This document shows positions 15,001 to 23,119 of a stretch of 64,000 bases of DNA, in pieces. The stretch's first letter is position 1, and every line of letters starts with the position of its first letter. The translations under genes and the position numbers were made by a program. The stretch lies in the NCBI RefSeq assembly GCF_019599185.1, contig NZ_JAIEUL010000004.1:124001-188000 (forward strand), read 5' to 3'. Under the pieces are notes generated by a model that was given only the letters and a program-made list of their open reading frames with translations, did no database searches and was not told the DNA's origin. Origin of the DNA: Cryobacterium inferilacus (GTDB taxonomy: Bacteria; Actinomycetota; Actinomycetes; Actinomycetales; Microbacteriaceae).

Positions 15001-17813
15001 GCCGTGAACTGCACGCCGAGGGTGACCGGATCGTCATCCACTTGCGCGATGACCGGTGTCGTGGCGGGATCGAACAGCGAGCACGGGCACGCCGCAGCGG
15101 TCGTTGCCGTGCTGAAGGACCAGGTGGCCCCCGCGGTGATGGCTGCTCCGTTCGTGCCGAGGGCCGCCAGCTTGACGAGGTAGGAGGTGCCGACGGCCAG
15201 GGGCGCCGAGGGGGTGAACACCGCTGTGCGGGTGCTCGCGTCGTAGGTCGTACCTCCGGCGACGCCGGCGCCGGCCGCGGTCGTAACCGTGAAGGCCACC
15301 GATGAGGACACCACGTCGGCCGAGAGCCTGGCTGTGACCGTCGTGTCGGTGCGCACCGACGTCGAATCGGGTGCGGGAGATTGACCCGTAACTGTCAGGG
15401 GCGTTGTGTCGACGGCGTCGAAGAGCACATCGACGTAGTAGTTGGAGTCCCGGTAGGAGTCGTCGGGGAACGTTCCCGGTGAGCCGAAGGTGCCGGGTGC
15501 GGGGTCGGTGAAGCCGCTCGGCACGGTGATGGGTGAACTCTTCTTGGCAGAGTATGGCCAGTAATACTCGGCGATGGCGTAGCGACCCTGTGGGGCGGTG
15601 TAGGACACGACGTAATCCTGGCCCGCCGTCACGGTGACTGCCGTGCTGAAATTCGCCGTCTGCCACCCCGTCGCGGTCTCGGCGGAGAACGTCACCGTCG
15701 CGAGCCTGGTGCCGGCGCTGGTCCACAGCGAGCCGGTGTGGGTTCCCCCGTTCGCGGCGCTCTTGAAGAAGCGCACACCGGTGACGAAGCCGTTCGTTTC
15801 GGGCCGGAACCGCATACCGAGCTCGACAGCGGTCGTGTCGCCCGAGTTCTGGATAGCGGGAACCTCCTGGCCGAGAACCCCGGTCGGACCCGTCACGACG
15901 AGGTTCACGGATGCAGGCGTTGACGGGTAGTTGGCGCTGTCATCGATCGCCCTGGCCCGGATACCCGCAGAGCCGAGGCCCGTCTGGTAGTAGCTGAACG
16001 ACCACGACGTGGTGCCGGTGGCCATCCGCCAGGTGGCGCCGCCATCGGTGGAGACCTCGACCCCGGCCACGACGCCGCCGACATCCGAGGCCGTGCCGGT
16101 CACGGTCACGCGGGTGCCTGCGGCAATGGTGGAATTCGTCACCGGTGAGGTCACCTGGGCGGAGGGAGCGGTGGTGTCTGTGCTTTTTTGCGCCGGGTCA
16201 AGTCCGGACATGAGGGTGGACGGCTGGGCGCCCATGTCGGCGAGGAGGTTCACCTGCGCCTGCTGCATGTCGGGGTCGGCCGGGGCGCCGTTACCGTCAT
16301 GGGTGGCGTCGAGACCCCAGGCCCACTGCACGCTTCCAGCCGAGAACACGAGCGCTCCGCTGGGAGCCTTGTACAGGGTCGTATTGTGCGTTGTCGAGCC
16401 GGGCACGACCGTGTTCCCGTAGTCGACGAGGTATTCGGGGGTGGGGCCGACAGTTGTCGACAGATGGATGAGGCCGGCCGGCCGGAATCCGTTGTCGATG
16501 TCTTCCTCGGACTCGTAGCCCACAGTGTGGGGTGCCAGCGCCGCCGTCGTTCCCGGTGCCAGGGCGGTGAGCGCGGTGTTCCGCCACGTCCTGCGCTTGC
16601 CCTCCTGGGCGGAGACGGTGACGGGCAGGTCACTGAAATTCGCCTGGTACATTGTGCCGGTCAGGGCGTTCTCTGGCAGTCCGCCTCCGGCCTGCTGCGA
16701 CGCGAACCGGGGGTCCCGCCAGGTACCCGTCCATTCCGGTGACGGGTCGACTTTGGCGTTGCTCCACGTCTCCTTGTAGGAAACCAGGGTGCGATAGTTC
16801 GTGGACGTCCCGCCCGCCGCTGACGGCTCGTACCTGGTGCGCCAATACCCGGTGTTCCCGGTCAGGAACTGGAGGTTGACCCCGGCATCGCGGGCGGCGA
16901 AAAGATTGGCCCGCTGCGCGCCGGACCAGTACTCGTCATGGCCGACGGAGAGAATCACCTCGTGGTTGGCCAGGAGGGAACCGAATCGGTCGGTGTCGAC
17001 CCCGCTGAAGTAGCTGACGTCATAGCCGTTCCGCTCCATGAAGCGCACCTGGGCGTACTCGCTGCTGAAGTAGAAGTCCCGTTTGGTCACACCCTCCCGG
17101 GTTGCGAACGGCCGGTTGTAGCTGATCTTGTATGCCCGCCCGTTGTCCGCCCCCTGGTAGAAATTGGAGCCACCGTACGAGTTGTACGCCTGCCAGGTGG
17201 GGTCGGAGGTCTGAAACAGCACGTCCGACTGTGAGGTCTGGTCACGCACGATGAAGATGATGTGGCTCTCGCCGCCGGTGTCTGCTCGGCGCAGCAGCGC
17301 AACGTAGACGCCGGAGACCGCGTCGTCCGGAACCAGCCAGCTCGCCGAGACGCCCCAGTTGCCGCAGTCGTAGAGTTCGGTGGCCAGGTCTGACAGGCAC
17401 TCGGGCTGGTTCTGCGGCAGGGTGGCCGAAGGCGTGACGGACGCCACCTTGCGTGCTCCCAGGCCCTGGTACCAGCCGGTGCGGTAGATGTCGATGCTGT
17501 AGTTCGCGGCGTTGGTGTCGATCTTGAAGCCGATAGTTTCGCCGTTCTCAACGGAGATGTCGGTGCCGAAACCCTGAATGCTGGGGTCGCCGGCGCCGCT
17601 GATCTGCCAGGTGTTGGGGTTCGTTCCAGGTTTGGCATTTTCGCAGGCGACCGGGTTCACCGCCGCTCGGCATCCGCTCGCCGCATCCGCAGCGCCGGGC
17701 GAGGCACTGAGCCCGGTGAAGACCATGGCGGCAATAAGGGCGACGGCAACAGCGACGCGGCTTCGGCGCCAGGCCGGTTGACCGTGACTCTGGGTGTTCT
17801 GATGTGCCGCCAT
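12012..17813 (-). CDS. Giant secreted mosaic: N,N-dimethylformamidase-like domain plus five DUF4082 modules
   Basis: 1933 residues with a signal peptide (about 1-45). Residues about 50-540 resemble the large subunit C-terminal part of N,N-dimethylformamidase, with Y-N-S-Y-G-G, G-H-D-E-Y-W and G-N-T-G-Y-W motifs; DMFase binds iron through two Tyr and a Glu, and candidate residues are present, but activity here is unproven. An Ig-like domain (about 555-640) follows, then five DUF4082 modules (about 646-800, 913-1060, 1171-1325, 1436-1590, 1788-1930), each with a G-T-H-x-G-x-L-W core, separated by four SbsA-like Ig domains. A Thr/Pro/Lys linker (about 1600-1700) precedes the last module. There is no sortase signal or C-terminal helix, so it is released or held by binding. 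DUF4082 function is unknown; glycan binding is plausible. Confidence 0.85.
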   Translation of the reverse strand: MAAHQNTQSHGQPAWRRSRVAVAVALIAAMVFTGLSASPGAADAASGCRAAVNPVACENAKPGTNPNTWQISGAGDPSIQGFGTDISVENGETIGFKIDTNAANYSIDIYRTGWYQGLGARKVASVTPSATLPQNQPECLSDLATELYDCGNWGVSASWLVPDDAVSGVYVALLRRADTGGESHIIFIVRDQTSQSDVLFQTSDPTWQAYNSYGGSNFYQGADNGRAYKISYNRPFATREGVTKRDFYFSSEYAQVRFMERNGYDVSYFSGVDTDRFGSLLANHEVILSVGHDEYWSGAQRANLFAARDAGVNLQFLTGNTGYWRTRYEPSAAGGTSTNYRTLVSYKETWSNAKVDPSPEWTGTWRDPRFASQQAGGGLPENALTGTMYQANFSDLPVTVSAQEGKRRTWRNTALTALAPGTTAALAPHTVGYESEEDIDNGFRPAGLIHLSTTVGPTPEYLVDYGNTVVPGSTTHNTTLYKAPSGALVFSAGSVQWAWGLDATHDGNGAPADPDMQQAQVNLLADMGAQPSTLMSGLDPAQKSTDTTAPSAQVTSPVTNSTIAAGTRVTVTGTASDVGGVVAGVEVSTDGGATWRMATGTTSWSFSYYQTGLGSAGIRARAIDDSANYPSTPASVNLVVTGPTGVLGQEVPAIQNSGDTTAVELGMRFRPETNGFVTGVRFFKSAANGGTHTGSLWTSAGTRLATVTFSAETATGWQTANFSTAVTVTAGQDYVVSYTAPQGRYAIAEYYWPYSAKKSSPITVPSGFTDPAPGTFGSPGTFPDDSYRDSNYYVDVLFDAVDTTPLTVTGQSPAPDSTSVRTDTTVTARLSADVVSSSVAFTVTTAAGAGVAGGTTYDASTRTAVFTPSAPLAVGTSYLVKLAALGTNGAAITAGATWSFSTATTAAACPCSLFDPATTPVIAQVDDDPVTLGVQFTARTGGAIAGMKFYKGPGNTGVHVGTLWSSSGQALASATFLAESASGWQTVYFTQPVTVQAGSNYTVSYQTTTGNYSATIGAFASGFTNGPLSVSPNAGRYTYGSGFPTSTSSTNYLVDVVFVTDGVIPPQPVSVTLVSPTANQTAVPPASLVTAVLSANPPSGTVPQIGLSSALGAVAGTSSYAPSTRTITFTPAAALAWSTAYTATVSIAGTVPAGGTWSFTTAANVPADGTFTLLGNETPAVASDSDTDAIELGMAFAVSQPGVVTGIRFYKGAGNTGTHVGSLWSAAGVKLASVTFTGETATGWQTATLATPYALTPGERYVVSYLAPVGRYSSTSNYFSILRSQGPLTADTASNGRYRYGSGGGFPTGTYQATNYFVDVQFRTQAAPPPAPATVTSTSPASSATGVSSTAPVSAVLSAGTLAQNPTLALQGPGGDVAGTSTFDTASRTVTFTPATALAGATQYTATVTVAGTAPAGGTWSFTTAAAPAPDTEFTLLGTTTPETNSFNDGTSGIELGMAFTVSQPGSVTAIRFYKGSGNTGTHTGSLWSASGTRLATVTFTGESAGGWQTASLPTALTLTPGTRYIVSYYAPVGRYSATANYFATQRTNGPIIADTVSNGRYRYGGGGVMPASSYRATSYLVDIVFTTAGAPAARFAPAPTDTATPSPSDAATPTPTPTPTPKVTPTPTPKVTPTPTPKVTPTPTPKVTPTPTPIPTPTAPARPEDITTPTPAPRLTPTPTPTVEPAPATPSADTLSPASDATGVSPTAVVSATVAGVSTAAITVAGPAGDVVGESSYDPVTGVVDFTPTAPLEWSSDYRVVLTAGGVAIEDWRFSTTDTPAIQEYGAFLPGSFLRTADDADLQLGARFSPTVDGSVSGVRVYVGADDEGSHTGYLWSADETLLATVAFTGETTDGWRTGEVSPAIELTGHEEYRVTVTSSTGRYARLPNGSASPIVNGLLSWDPSAGVYGNGYPDQATTDSFLVDVIFATTP
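12853..12948 (-). repeat. Four tandem 24-bp repeats inside the Thr-Pro linker
   Basis: Four copies start at 12853, 12877, 12901 and 12925; only one base of the first differs. They encode the 8-residue unit KVTPTPTP on the minus strand, inside the linker before the last DUF4082 module. Near-identity at DNA level implies recent slippage, so linker length may vary between strains. Confidence 0.9.
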
Positions 17814-17904
17814 CGTTGTGTCCCGCCGCTAACGTCGTGTGCTGGCGAGAAGGTCACACAACCTAGGGCACAAGTCATGCGGCTCGCATTCGGATAATGA
17901 GAAT

Positions 17905-18008
17905 GTATGAGCATTCCTCAATTCAAACCAGTCCCCGCACACCCCCCAATCGGGTCACGCCGACCACCCCCGAAGTGGCCACATCGGACGAATGCGAATG
18001 AGGATACG
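17905..18008. promoter_or_regulatory. Divergent control region with two CCCC/GGGG boxes
   Basis: Box a (17942-17954, CCCCCC-AATC-GGG) and box b (17967-17978, CCCCC-GAAGT-GG) lie between the giant DUF4082 gene (-) and a GT2 gene (+). Box b is followed after 24 bases by GATACG at 18003-18008, matching the 5930-5972 arrangement. Box a read on the minus strand is followed after 23 bases by AGGAAT, a possible -10 for the DUF4082 gene. One box per direction is therefore plausible. Confidence 0.5.
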
Positions 18009-18053
18009 GTCGCCACAGGACCAGTGAGGCATCGCCCCGGAAGGAACACCCTC

Positions 18054-18959
18054 TTGGATGTAGTCGACGTCGCCGCGGTGGTCGTCACGTACAACAGCAC
18101 CCGACACGTGGGCGCACTTCTCGACAGTCTTCCCGACGCGTTCGGAAACCTGACCTATTCGGTTGTGGTGGTCGACAATGGGTCGACCGACGGCACGCCG
18201 GACCTGTTGGCTGATCGATCGGACTGCGATGTCGTCCAGGCCTCGAATGACGGGTACGCGGCCGGTATCAATCGTGCCGTGCGTGCGTCACCCCAAGCTC
18301 CGGCGATCCTCATCCTCAACCCCGATGCAACGCTCGACCCCGACGCCGTGCCACAGATGCTCACGGTTCTCCGACGACGGCCCGGCGCCGGCCTGGTCGC
18401 ACCGCGCGTGCGCGAGGAAGACGGAAGCCTCTCCCCCACGCTGCGGCGTGGGCCGACGCTCGGCCGCGTCGGCGGGTTGAGCTTCACCCGCCTGCCGGTG
18501 TTCGCCGAGCGCATCGAGATTCCGGGCGAGTACGAGACCGAACATGAGGTCGACTGGGCCGTTGGCGCGATCCTCCTCGTCGACCGTCGGTGCTTCGATG
18601 CTTTGGACGGCCTCGATGAGTCCTATTTCCTGTACTCGGAGGAGACCGATTTCAGTCTTAGGGCTCGCGACGCGGGCTGGACCACCGTCTACACCCCGAG
18701 CGCGGGTGCCATGCATGTCGGCGGAGGGTCCGGTGAAAGCGCGACGACCCACACGATGCAGATGCTCAACCGGGTCCGTATTTATCGTCGTCGCACGGGT
18801 GACCTTCGAGCGTGGCTCTACTTCGGCATGACGATACTCGTCGAGGTCCGCCGTGCCGTCCTCGGCGACCGCAAGTCCTGGACGACCGTGCGCGCGCTGT
18901 TGCGGCCCTCGTTGCGCCCCCCACAGCTAGGCGCGAGCACCGGGTACCTTCCCGGGTAG
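18054..18959 (+). CDS. GT2 glycosyltransferase (rhamnosyltransferase-like)
   Basis: 301 residues from TTG 18054, chosen because GGAAGGAA sits 7 bases upstream; the frame is open to ATG 17907, but that extension is Pro-rich, lacks an SD and would begin upstream of the putative promoter. The GT-A fold is clear: VAAVVVTYNS start, VVVVDNGSTDGT nucleotide-binding segment, LNPDA metal-site motif, and the acceptor-site region F-L-Y-S-E-E-T-D-F-S-L-R. This pattern is that of WbbL/RfbF-type rhamnosyltransferases, though the sugar is inference. A terminal amphipathic basic stretch suggests membrane association. It stands alone on the + strand, tail-to-tail with the deacetylase. Confidence 0.87.
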   Translation: MDVVDVAAVVVTYNSTRHVGALLDSLPDAFGNLTYSVVVVDNGSTDGTPDLLADRSDCDVVQASNDGYAAGINRAVRASPQAPAILILNPDATLDPDAVPQMLTVLRRRPGAGLVAPRVREEDGSLSPTLRRGPTLGRVGGLSFTRLPVFAERIEIPGEYETEHEVDWAVGAILLVDRRCFDALDGLDESYFLYSEETDFSLRARDAGWTTVYTPSAGAMHVGGGSGESATTHTMQMLNRVRIYRRRTGDLRAWLYFGMTILVEVRRAVLGDRKSWTTVRALLRPSLRPPQLGASTGYLPG

Positions 18960-18964
18960 GGGGC

Positions 18965-19618
18965 TCAACGCATCCGTTTGGCCCCGGTCGCGAGCAGGTT
19001 GCGCACATCCCGGACGCCCAGGCGGTGTGTGATCACCGACCGAATCGATGCCACGGTGTCCCCTGCGGTCACGCTGTACCGTGCCTGAAGCCAGGCGTTC
19101 GGTCGCGCGGGGAGCCGATCACTCGTGTACACAGTTTGGTAGCCCGTCCGCCGGAGTCGTCCCAGCAATTGGCGGTCGTACTGGCCGAGAGGGAGGGCCG
19201 CCTCCTCGATCGTTCCGTTGCTGGCCTCTGCAAGGGCCGTGCGGGCATCGACCAGCTCCCGGCGAGCCTCCTGCTCGTCAAGCCCGCGCAGCGGAGCGTG
19301 TGTCCAGCCGTGGCTGCCGATCACCATGCCGCCCTTGCGCAGGTCACGGAGGTCGGACGCTGCGAGGCTGGCCGGGTCATCCAGCCGCCCGGCGAGCGCG
19401 AAGAATGAGGCGCGTAGGCCGCGCTCTCGCAAGGCGGGAAAGGCGACGTCGACGTCTGACCGGTTGCCATCGTCGAAGCTGAGTCGCACCTTGGGGCTCT
19501 CGCGCGCCTCGTCCAGGATGCGGAGGAAGCGTTCCTCGGTCACCCAATAGCGGGCCTCTCCTACCTCCCGCTCGCGCTCGATGGTTCCGATGCCGTGGAA
19601 GCAGAGATTGATGATCAT
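18965..19618 (-). CDS. Polysaccharide deacetylase (NodB/CE4 family)
   Basis: 217 residues, no signal peptide. The NodB domain spans most of the protein. Catalytic motif 1 is S-F-D49-D50-G and motif 2 is S-H103-G-W-T-H107, giving the Asp-His-His metal site. CE4 enzymes remove N- or O-acetyl groups from sugars. The lack of a signal peptide points to a cytosolic lipid- or nucleotide-linked substrate, or a moonlighting role in the GT2 pathway. The gene overlaps the upstream GT2 by ATGA (19615-19618), so the pair is coupled: a sugar could be added, then deacetylated. Confidence 0.87.
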   Translation of the reverse strand: MIINLCFHGIGTIEREREVGEARYWVTEERFLRILDEARESPKVRLSFDDGNRSDVDVAFPALRERGLRASFFALAGRLDDPASLAASDLRDLRKGGMVIGSHGWTHAPLRGLDEQEARRELVDARTALAEASNGTIEEAALPLGQYDRQLLGRLRRTGYQTVYTSDRLPARPNAWLQARYSVTAGDTVASIRSVITHRLGVRDVRNLLATGAKRMR

Positions 19619-20490
19619 GCCGATGCACCGTTCGTCGCCGAAGGCCGCGTCCGACGCGTGCTCTCGTCACGCCCCCACCCGGCACCCGGCTTCGCCGTTC
19701 GCCGCGCGAGCAGGCCGGCGATCACGGTGATCACCACGTACGGAACGGCGGCAGGCAGCAGCCGGGGGTTGGGCAGCACGACGTCACGCAACCAGCTCCA
19801 GCGGTCTGCGGGCCGGACTCGGACACCGATCCGTCCACCCATCGCGCCTGCCCGCATCTGGGCGTTGCCCCGCCGCACGCGAACCAGCCGGCGCACCAGA
19901 TCTACCGTCGCGAACGGTGCGGCGACCACGACCACAACGCTGCTCTCTTCGACCTTCTCCGCAGTGGTGAACAGGGCGTCCAGGAACAGGTCGTCGGCGA
20001 TCATGTCCGGGAAGGCGTCGAACCGGGCGCGCCCTTCTGCAGACAGGGCGATCATCCCCCGTCCGAACAACCCGGTCCGGAAAGCCGGCAACCGCTCGTG
20101 GATCGACAAATATGCCCGGACTGACCAAGGCCGTCCTGCCGTATCCAGACGCCGCCGGGGCACCACGGCTTGCGCGTGAGAGGTTTCGGCGAAACGGGCG
20201 AGGACCGCGGCGAGTCCACCACGCGGAACGATGATGTCGGCATCGAGGTAAATCCTGGGGAACCCGCTGGCCGCCCGGTCACCGGCGTTGAGCGCCGCGG
20301 CCTTGCCCGGCTCCTGGCGATCAATCACCACGACGCCGGGGCGAGTAGCCCTCTCCACCGTGCGGTCGGTGCAGCCGTTGGCACTCACGATGACTTCGAT
20401 GGGCACGGGCGTCTCCTGGCTGAGCAATGCGTCGAGACTCCTGGAAATCACGTGTTCCTCGTTGTGGGCGGAGATCACGATGCTCAGCAT
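19615..20490 (-). CDS. GT2 glycosyltransferase with C-terminal membrane segment
   Basis: 291 residues. SIVISAHNEE start, VIVSANGCTDRT nucleotide pocket, Y-L-D-A-D metal-binding motif, and a candidate catalytic D-D-L-F-L-D. A hydrophobic helix (about residues 245-265) followed by a basic tail indicates association with the inner face of the membrane, as in dolichol- or polyprenyl-linked GT2 enzymes. Its coupling to the deacetylase implies a shared substrate. It is divergent from GNAT paralogue 3, with 95 bases between starts. Confidence 0.87.
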   Translation of the reverse strand: MLSIVISAHNEEHVISRSLDALLSQETPVPIEVIVSANGCTDRTVERATRPGVVVIDRQEPGKAAALNAGDRAASGFPRIYLDADIIVPRGGLAAVLARFAETSHAQAVVPRRRLDTAGRPWSVRAYLSIHERLPAFRTGLFGRGMIALSAEGRARFDAFPDMIADDLFLDALFTTAEKVEESSVVVVVAAPFATVDLVRRLVRVRRGNAQMRAGAMGGRIGVRVRPADRWSWLRDVVLPNPRLLPAAVPYVVITVIAGLLARRTAKPGAGWGRDESTRRTRPSATNGASA

Positions 20491-20573
20491 GGGGGTCCTT
20501 TCGGTGGGAGACTGCGAGACGGCCTGAGCGCCTGTGCCGGCACAATACCCCGCTGCGCCCGACTCGTGTGCCG

Positions 20574-20579
20574 TACTAT
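20574..20579 (+). promoter_or_regulatory. -10 element (TACTAT) of a probable leaderless gene
   Basis: TACTAT ends 6 bases before ATG 20586, exactly as before the paralogues at 3395 and 4332. The downstream sequence CGGCTCATGGATCGG parallels CTGGCCATGGATCGG at 3395. No consensus -35 is seen. Confidence 0.5.
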
Positions 20580-20585
20580 CGGCTC

Positions 20586-21452
20586 ATGGATCGGGAGAAA
20601 GTGGTTGTCCGCCCCACCGGGGAAAACGATGCCAACGCGGTCTCGCTCTTTCTGCACCAGCACCTCAACTCACGGGTGAGCGCCGAGGCGTGGCACGGCG
20701 TCCTTTCTCCACCCTGGTATGCGGAATCACCCAATCTCGGCTACCACCTCGTCGTGGGCGGCAGGATCGTCGGGGTCTATGCGGCGGTGTACTCCGAACG
20801 TGTCCTCGACGGGACAGTGCACAGGTTCTGCAATCTCGCAGCGTTCTGCGTTCTCGAGGACTATCGCGCGCACAGCGTCCGCCTACTGCGGGCGATCCTC
20901 GCCCAGAAGGGCTTCGAGTTCACCGACTTCTCGCCGAGCGGAAATGTCGTAGCAGTGAACGAGAGGCTCGGCTTCACCGCACTCGACACCACGACCAGAG
21001 TGGTCCCCAACCTGCCCAGCCTTCCGCGCCGTGGCCTCACGGTTTCAGCCGAACCCTCCGTCGTGGCGGGGGTCCTGACCGGCACGGACGCCCGGGTCTA
21101 CCGTGATCATCTGGGCGCACCGGCCGCTCACCACATAGTGGTGATCAGAGACGGCGGCTACTCCTACCTCGTCGTGCGGAAGGACCGCCGCAAACGCCTT
21201 CCGCTCTTCTCCTCACCGCTGTATGTCGGCGGGAGCCGGGCATTGCTGCAGTCGGCGTGGCCACAGGTCGGCTCGCATCTGCTCCTCCGCCAGGGGACTG
21301 TGGCGACCCTGGCGGAGCGTCGGGTACTCGGCTTCGTGCCGGGCCTCGGTATCGACATGACACGTCCTCGGGCCAAGATGTTCCGCGGCACGGCGGTACC
21401 GGGTGACGCCATCGACTACCTCTACAGCGAACTGACGCTGCTCGAGTGGTGA
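20586..21452 (+). CDS. GNAT-fold acyltransferase-like protein, paralogue 3
   Basis: 288 residues from ATG 20586. Shares with the two tandem copies near 4 kb the YSERVLDG/YSTR block, RFCNLA, N-E-R-L-G-F, the basic strand R-K-D-R-R-K-R-L-P-L-F, and the C-terminal K-M-F-R-G and D-Y-L-Y-S-E-L. It is more diverged from them than they are from each other, so the dispersed copy is older. Leaderless arrangement retained. The same speculative role: transfer of an acyl or aminoacyl group during surface-glycan assembly. Confidence 0.7.
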   Translation: MDREKVVVRPTGENDANAVSLFLHQHLNSRVSAEAWHGVLSPPWYAESPNLGYHLVVGGRIVGVYAAVYSERVLDGTVHRFCNLAAFCVLEDYRAHSVRLLRAILAQKGFEFTDFSPSGNVVAVNERLGFTALDTTTRVVPNLPSLPRRGLTVSAEPSVVAGVLTGTDARVYRDHLGAPAAHHIVVIRDGGYSYLVVRKDRRKRLPLFSSPLYVGGSRALLQSAWPQVGSHLLLRQGTVATLAERRVLGFVPGLGIDMTRPRAKMFRGTAVPGDAIDYLYSELTLLEW

Positions 21453-21462
21453 CGACCAGACG

Positions 21463-21524
21463 CCGCACTGGCCTTGCGCGAACGGAGACGGGAATCCCGT
21501 CTCCATCGCGCAAGGCCAGTGCGG
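21463..21524. terminator. Long inverted repeat between convergent genes (bidirectional terminator candidate)
   Basis: An 18-bp perfect outer arm (CCGCACTGGCCTTGCGCG, 21463-21480, with 21507-21524) encloses a second perfect 10-bp arm (21484-21493 with 21495-21504) around one base. It lies between GNAT paralogue 3 (+) and the DUF4082/beta-helix gene (-). No T-run follows on either side, so termination would be by a strong hairpin, as common in high-GC actinobacteria. Confidence 0.7.
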
Positions 21525-21546
21525 CTCGGTTACAGCCCAGTGCCGG

Positions 21547-22971
21547 CTAGCCTGCGGGTACTGACTTACCGTCCTCCCAGCGGTTGCCTTGCCACTGGTT
21601 CCCCGCACCCGACGGGTCGAAAGCAGTCACCGGCCCGTAGAAGCCGCACTTCTGGTGCAGGGACTTGCCGAAGGTGTTGTCCAGGAACCGGACGTTCGAG
21701 GATGGCCGGGCGGCATTGCCCTTGGCCTCACCGCCGGCGTAGACGCAGTATCCGCCTCCGTTGAAGAGGTTTCCCTGCACCAGGGTGTTCGTGAACGCCC
21801 CCCACTGGTTCAGGAAGGAGAGGGACGCCGTGAAGTTGGCATCCGGCCCGGCGTCCAGACGGTTGTTGAGGATGTTGTAGTTCGACCCTCCCAGGCTCAG
21901 AATGGCCTGGTTGTGCGAGCCGCCCGACACGGCGATGTCGTGGATCCAGGAGTTCTTGACCGTCACGTTGTTGTCCATCATGGCGCCATCGCCCCACCCG
22001 TGAATGTCACAGGCGTCACAACTGAAATTGGCGAACCCGATAGCGGGGTACTTGGTCGCGTACCCTGGGCCCGGCCCGACGATCTCCGTGCGCTGCACCT
22101 GAAGCCCGGTGTATGGCGGGCGAATTGCAATCCGGCCATCGACGACGGAGTTGCGGATGGTGACATTGTTGGCCCGGATCATGATGTCGCCGGAGAACTT
22201 GTAGCCGTCGTAGACGGCGCCATTCGTCGTGATCGTGACTCCACCAGACGGCTTCAGCGTGGTGCCGGCAGGCGGGCCGGTGGTGCTTGCGTCCGGGAAA
22301 GCTCCGGGTGCTGGGACAGGTGACGGCGCCGTGGTGGGCTGCGGTGCCGGAGCGACTGCGGTGGGGGCGAACTCGACGTCGACCCAGTACATGCTGTTTC
22401 GGTAGGTCCCGGTGGGCACCTGCGATGTCGCCCCGTACCTGAAGACGCCGGCCCCGGCCGCGATGGCCAGATCGGGTGAGAGCGACTTGCCTGTGTAGTT
22501 CTGGGTGGCCGCGTACCGTCCCTTCGGGGCCTGGTACGAGACCGTGTAGGTCTGACCGGCTTTCAACGCGACCGCTCGGTCGAATTTGGCTGACTGCCAG
22601 CCGGAACCGGAGGCAGTGGAGAAGGTCGCCCCGGCGAGCTTTGCGCCCTGCGCGCTCCACAGCGTTCCGGTGTGAGTCCCGCCGGCATCCTGGGTCTTCC
22701 AGAATCGCATGGCAGTCGCCGTTCCGTTCGAGCGCGCCGTGAAGCGAGTCCCGACCTCCACAGCCTGGCTATCCGTGTGCTGCACGAGGGAGGACGGCGT
22801 CGAGGTGCCGAAGATCGTGCTGGTGGCGGCACCCGCGGGGCTGACTGCCCACTGGCTGGCCGCCAGTAGAAGCGCAAGCAGCATCGACAGTACGACCGCG
22901 ATGCGGCCGCGGGGTGACAAGCTGCGGGGCGTGCTGGCGATTTGGCTCGCCGGACCTCCTAGGGGGTACAT
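21547..22971 (-). CDS. Secreted DUF4082 plus right-handed beta-helix protein
   Basis: 474 residues. A signal peptide (about 1-48, with a long basic N-region) is followed by one DUF4082 module (about 52-200, with the G-T-H-T-G-T-L-W core), a Pro/Ala linker (about 205-235) and a right-handed beta-helix domain (about 240-470) rich in N-x-V-T-I-R-N and N-N-V-T-V-K-N turns, as in pectate-lyase-like/parallel beta-helix proteins. Such domains bind or cleave polysaccharide. Cys-x2-Cys in the helix (C-D-A-C) and a further pair near the end may form disulfides. DUF4082 is shared with the giant protein at 12-17.8 kb. Own promoter region likely (box at 23033-23045). Confidence 0.85.
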   Translation of the reverse strand: MYPLGGPASQIASTPRSLSPRGRIAVVLSMLLALLLAASQWAVSPAGAATSTIFGTSTPSSLVQHTDSQAVEVGTRFTARSNGTATAMRFWKTQDAGGTHTGTLWSAQGAKLAGATFSTASGSGWQSAKFDRAVALKAGQTYTVSYQAPKGRYAATQNYTGKSLSPDLAIAAGAGVFRYGATSQVPTGTYRNSMYWVDVEFAPTAVAPAPQPTTAPSPVPAPGAFPDASTTGPPAGTTLKPSGGVTITTNGAVYDGYKFSGDIMIRANNVTIRNSVVDGRIAIRPPYTGLQVQRTEIVGPGPGYATKYPAIGFANFSCDACDIHGWGDGAMMDNNVTVKNSWIHDIAVSGGSHNQAILSLGGSNYNILNNRLDAGPDANFTASLSFLNQWGAFTNTLVQGNLFNGGGYCVYAGGEAKGNAARPSSNVRFLDNTFGKSLHQKCGFYGPVTAFDPSGAGNQWQGNRWEDGKSVPAG

Positions 22972-23032
22972 ATGTGTTTCCTAAATCTTGTGTCGAACAC
23001 GAAAAGTGTTCGGCCATGGATTGTGTGTGTTA

Positions 23033-23045
23033 CCCCCGTTCGGGG
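23033..23045 (-). promoter_or_regulatory. CCCC/GGGG box upstream of the DUF4082/beta-helix gene
   Basis: Read on the minus strand, CCCC-GAAC-GGGGG; AACACT follows about 23 bases downstream as a weak -10 candidate. The 148-base gap 22972-23119 also contains an inverted repeat, CGAACAC-GAAAA-GTGTTCG, at about 22994-23012. Confidence 0.4.
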
Positions 23046-23119
23046 CACAGGCACAACCTTAAGCACGGCGCATCCCGCTACGTCAAGCGAAACCGTCGTT
23101 TGCCGTCGGACGCACGCGG

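Noticed and set aside
17907-18053. Longer N-terminus for the GT2 gene from ATG 17907
   Set aside because: Low-complexity extension without SD, overlapping the two CCCC/GGGG boxes and the -10 element; TTG 18054 has a strong SD.
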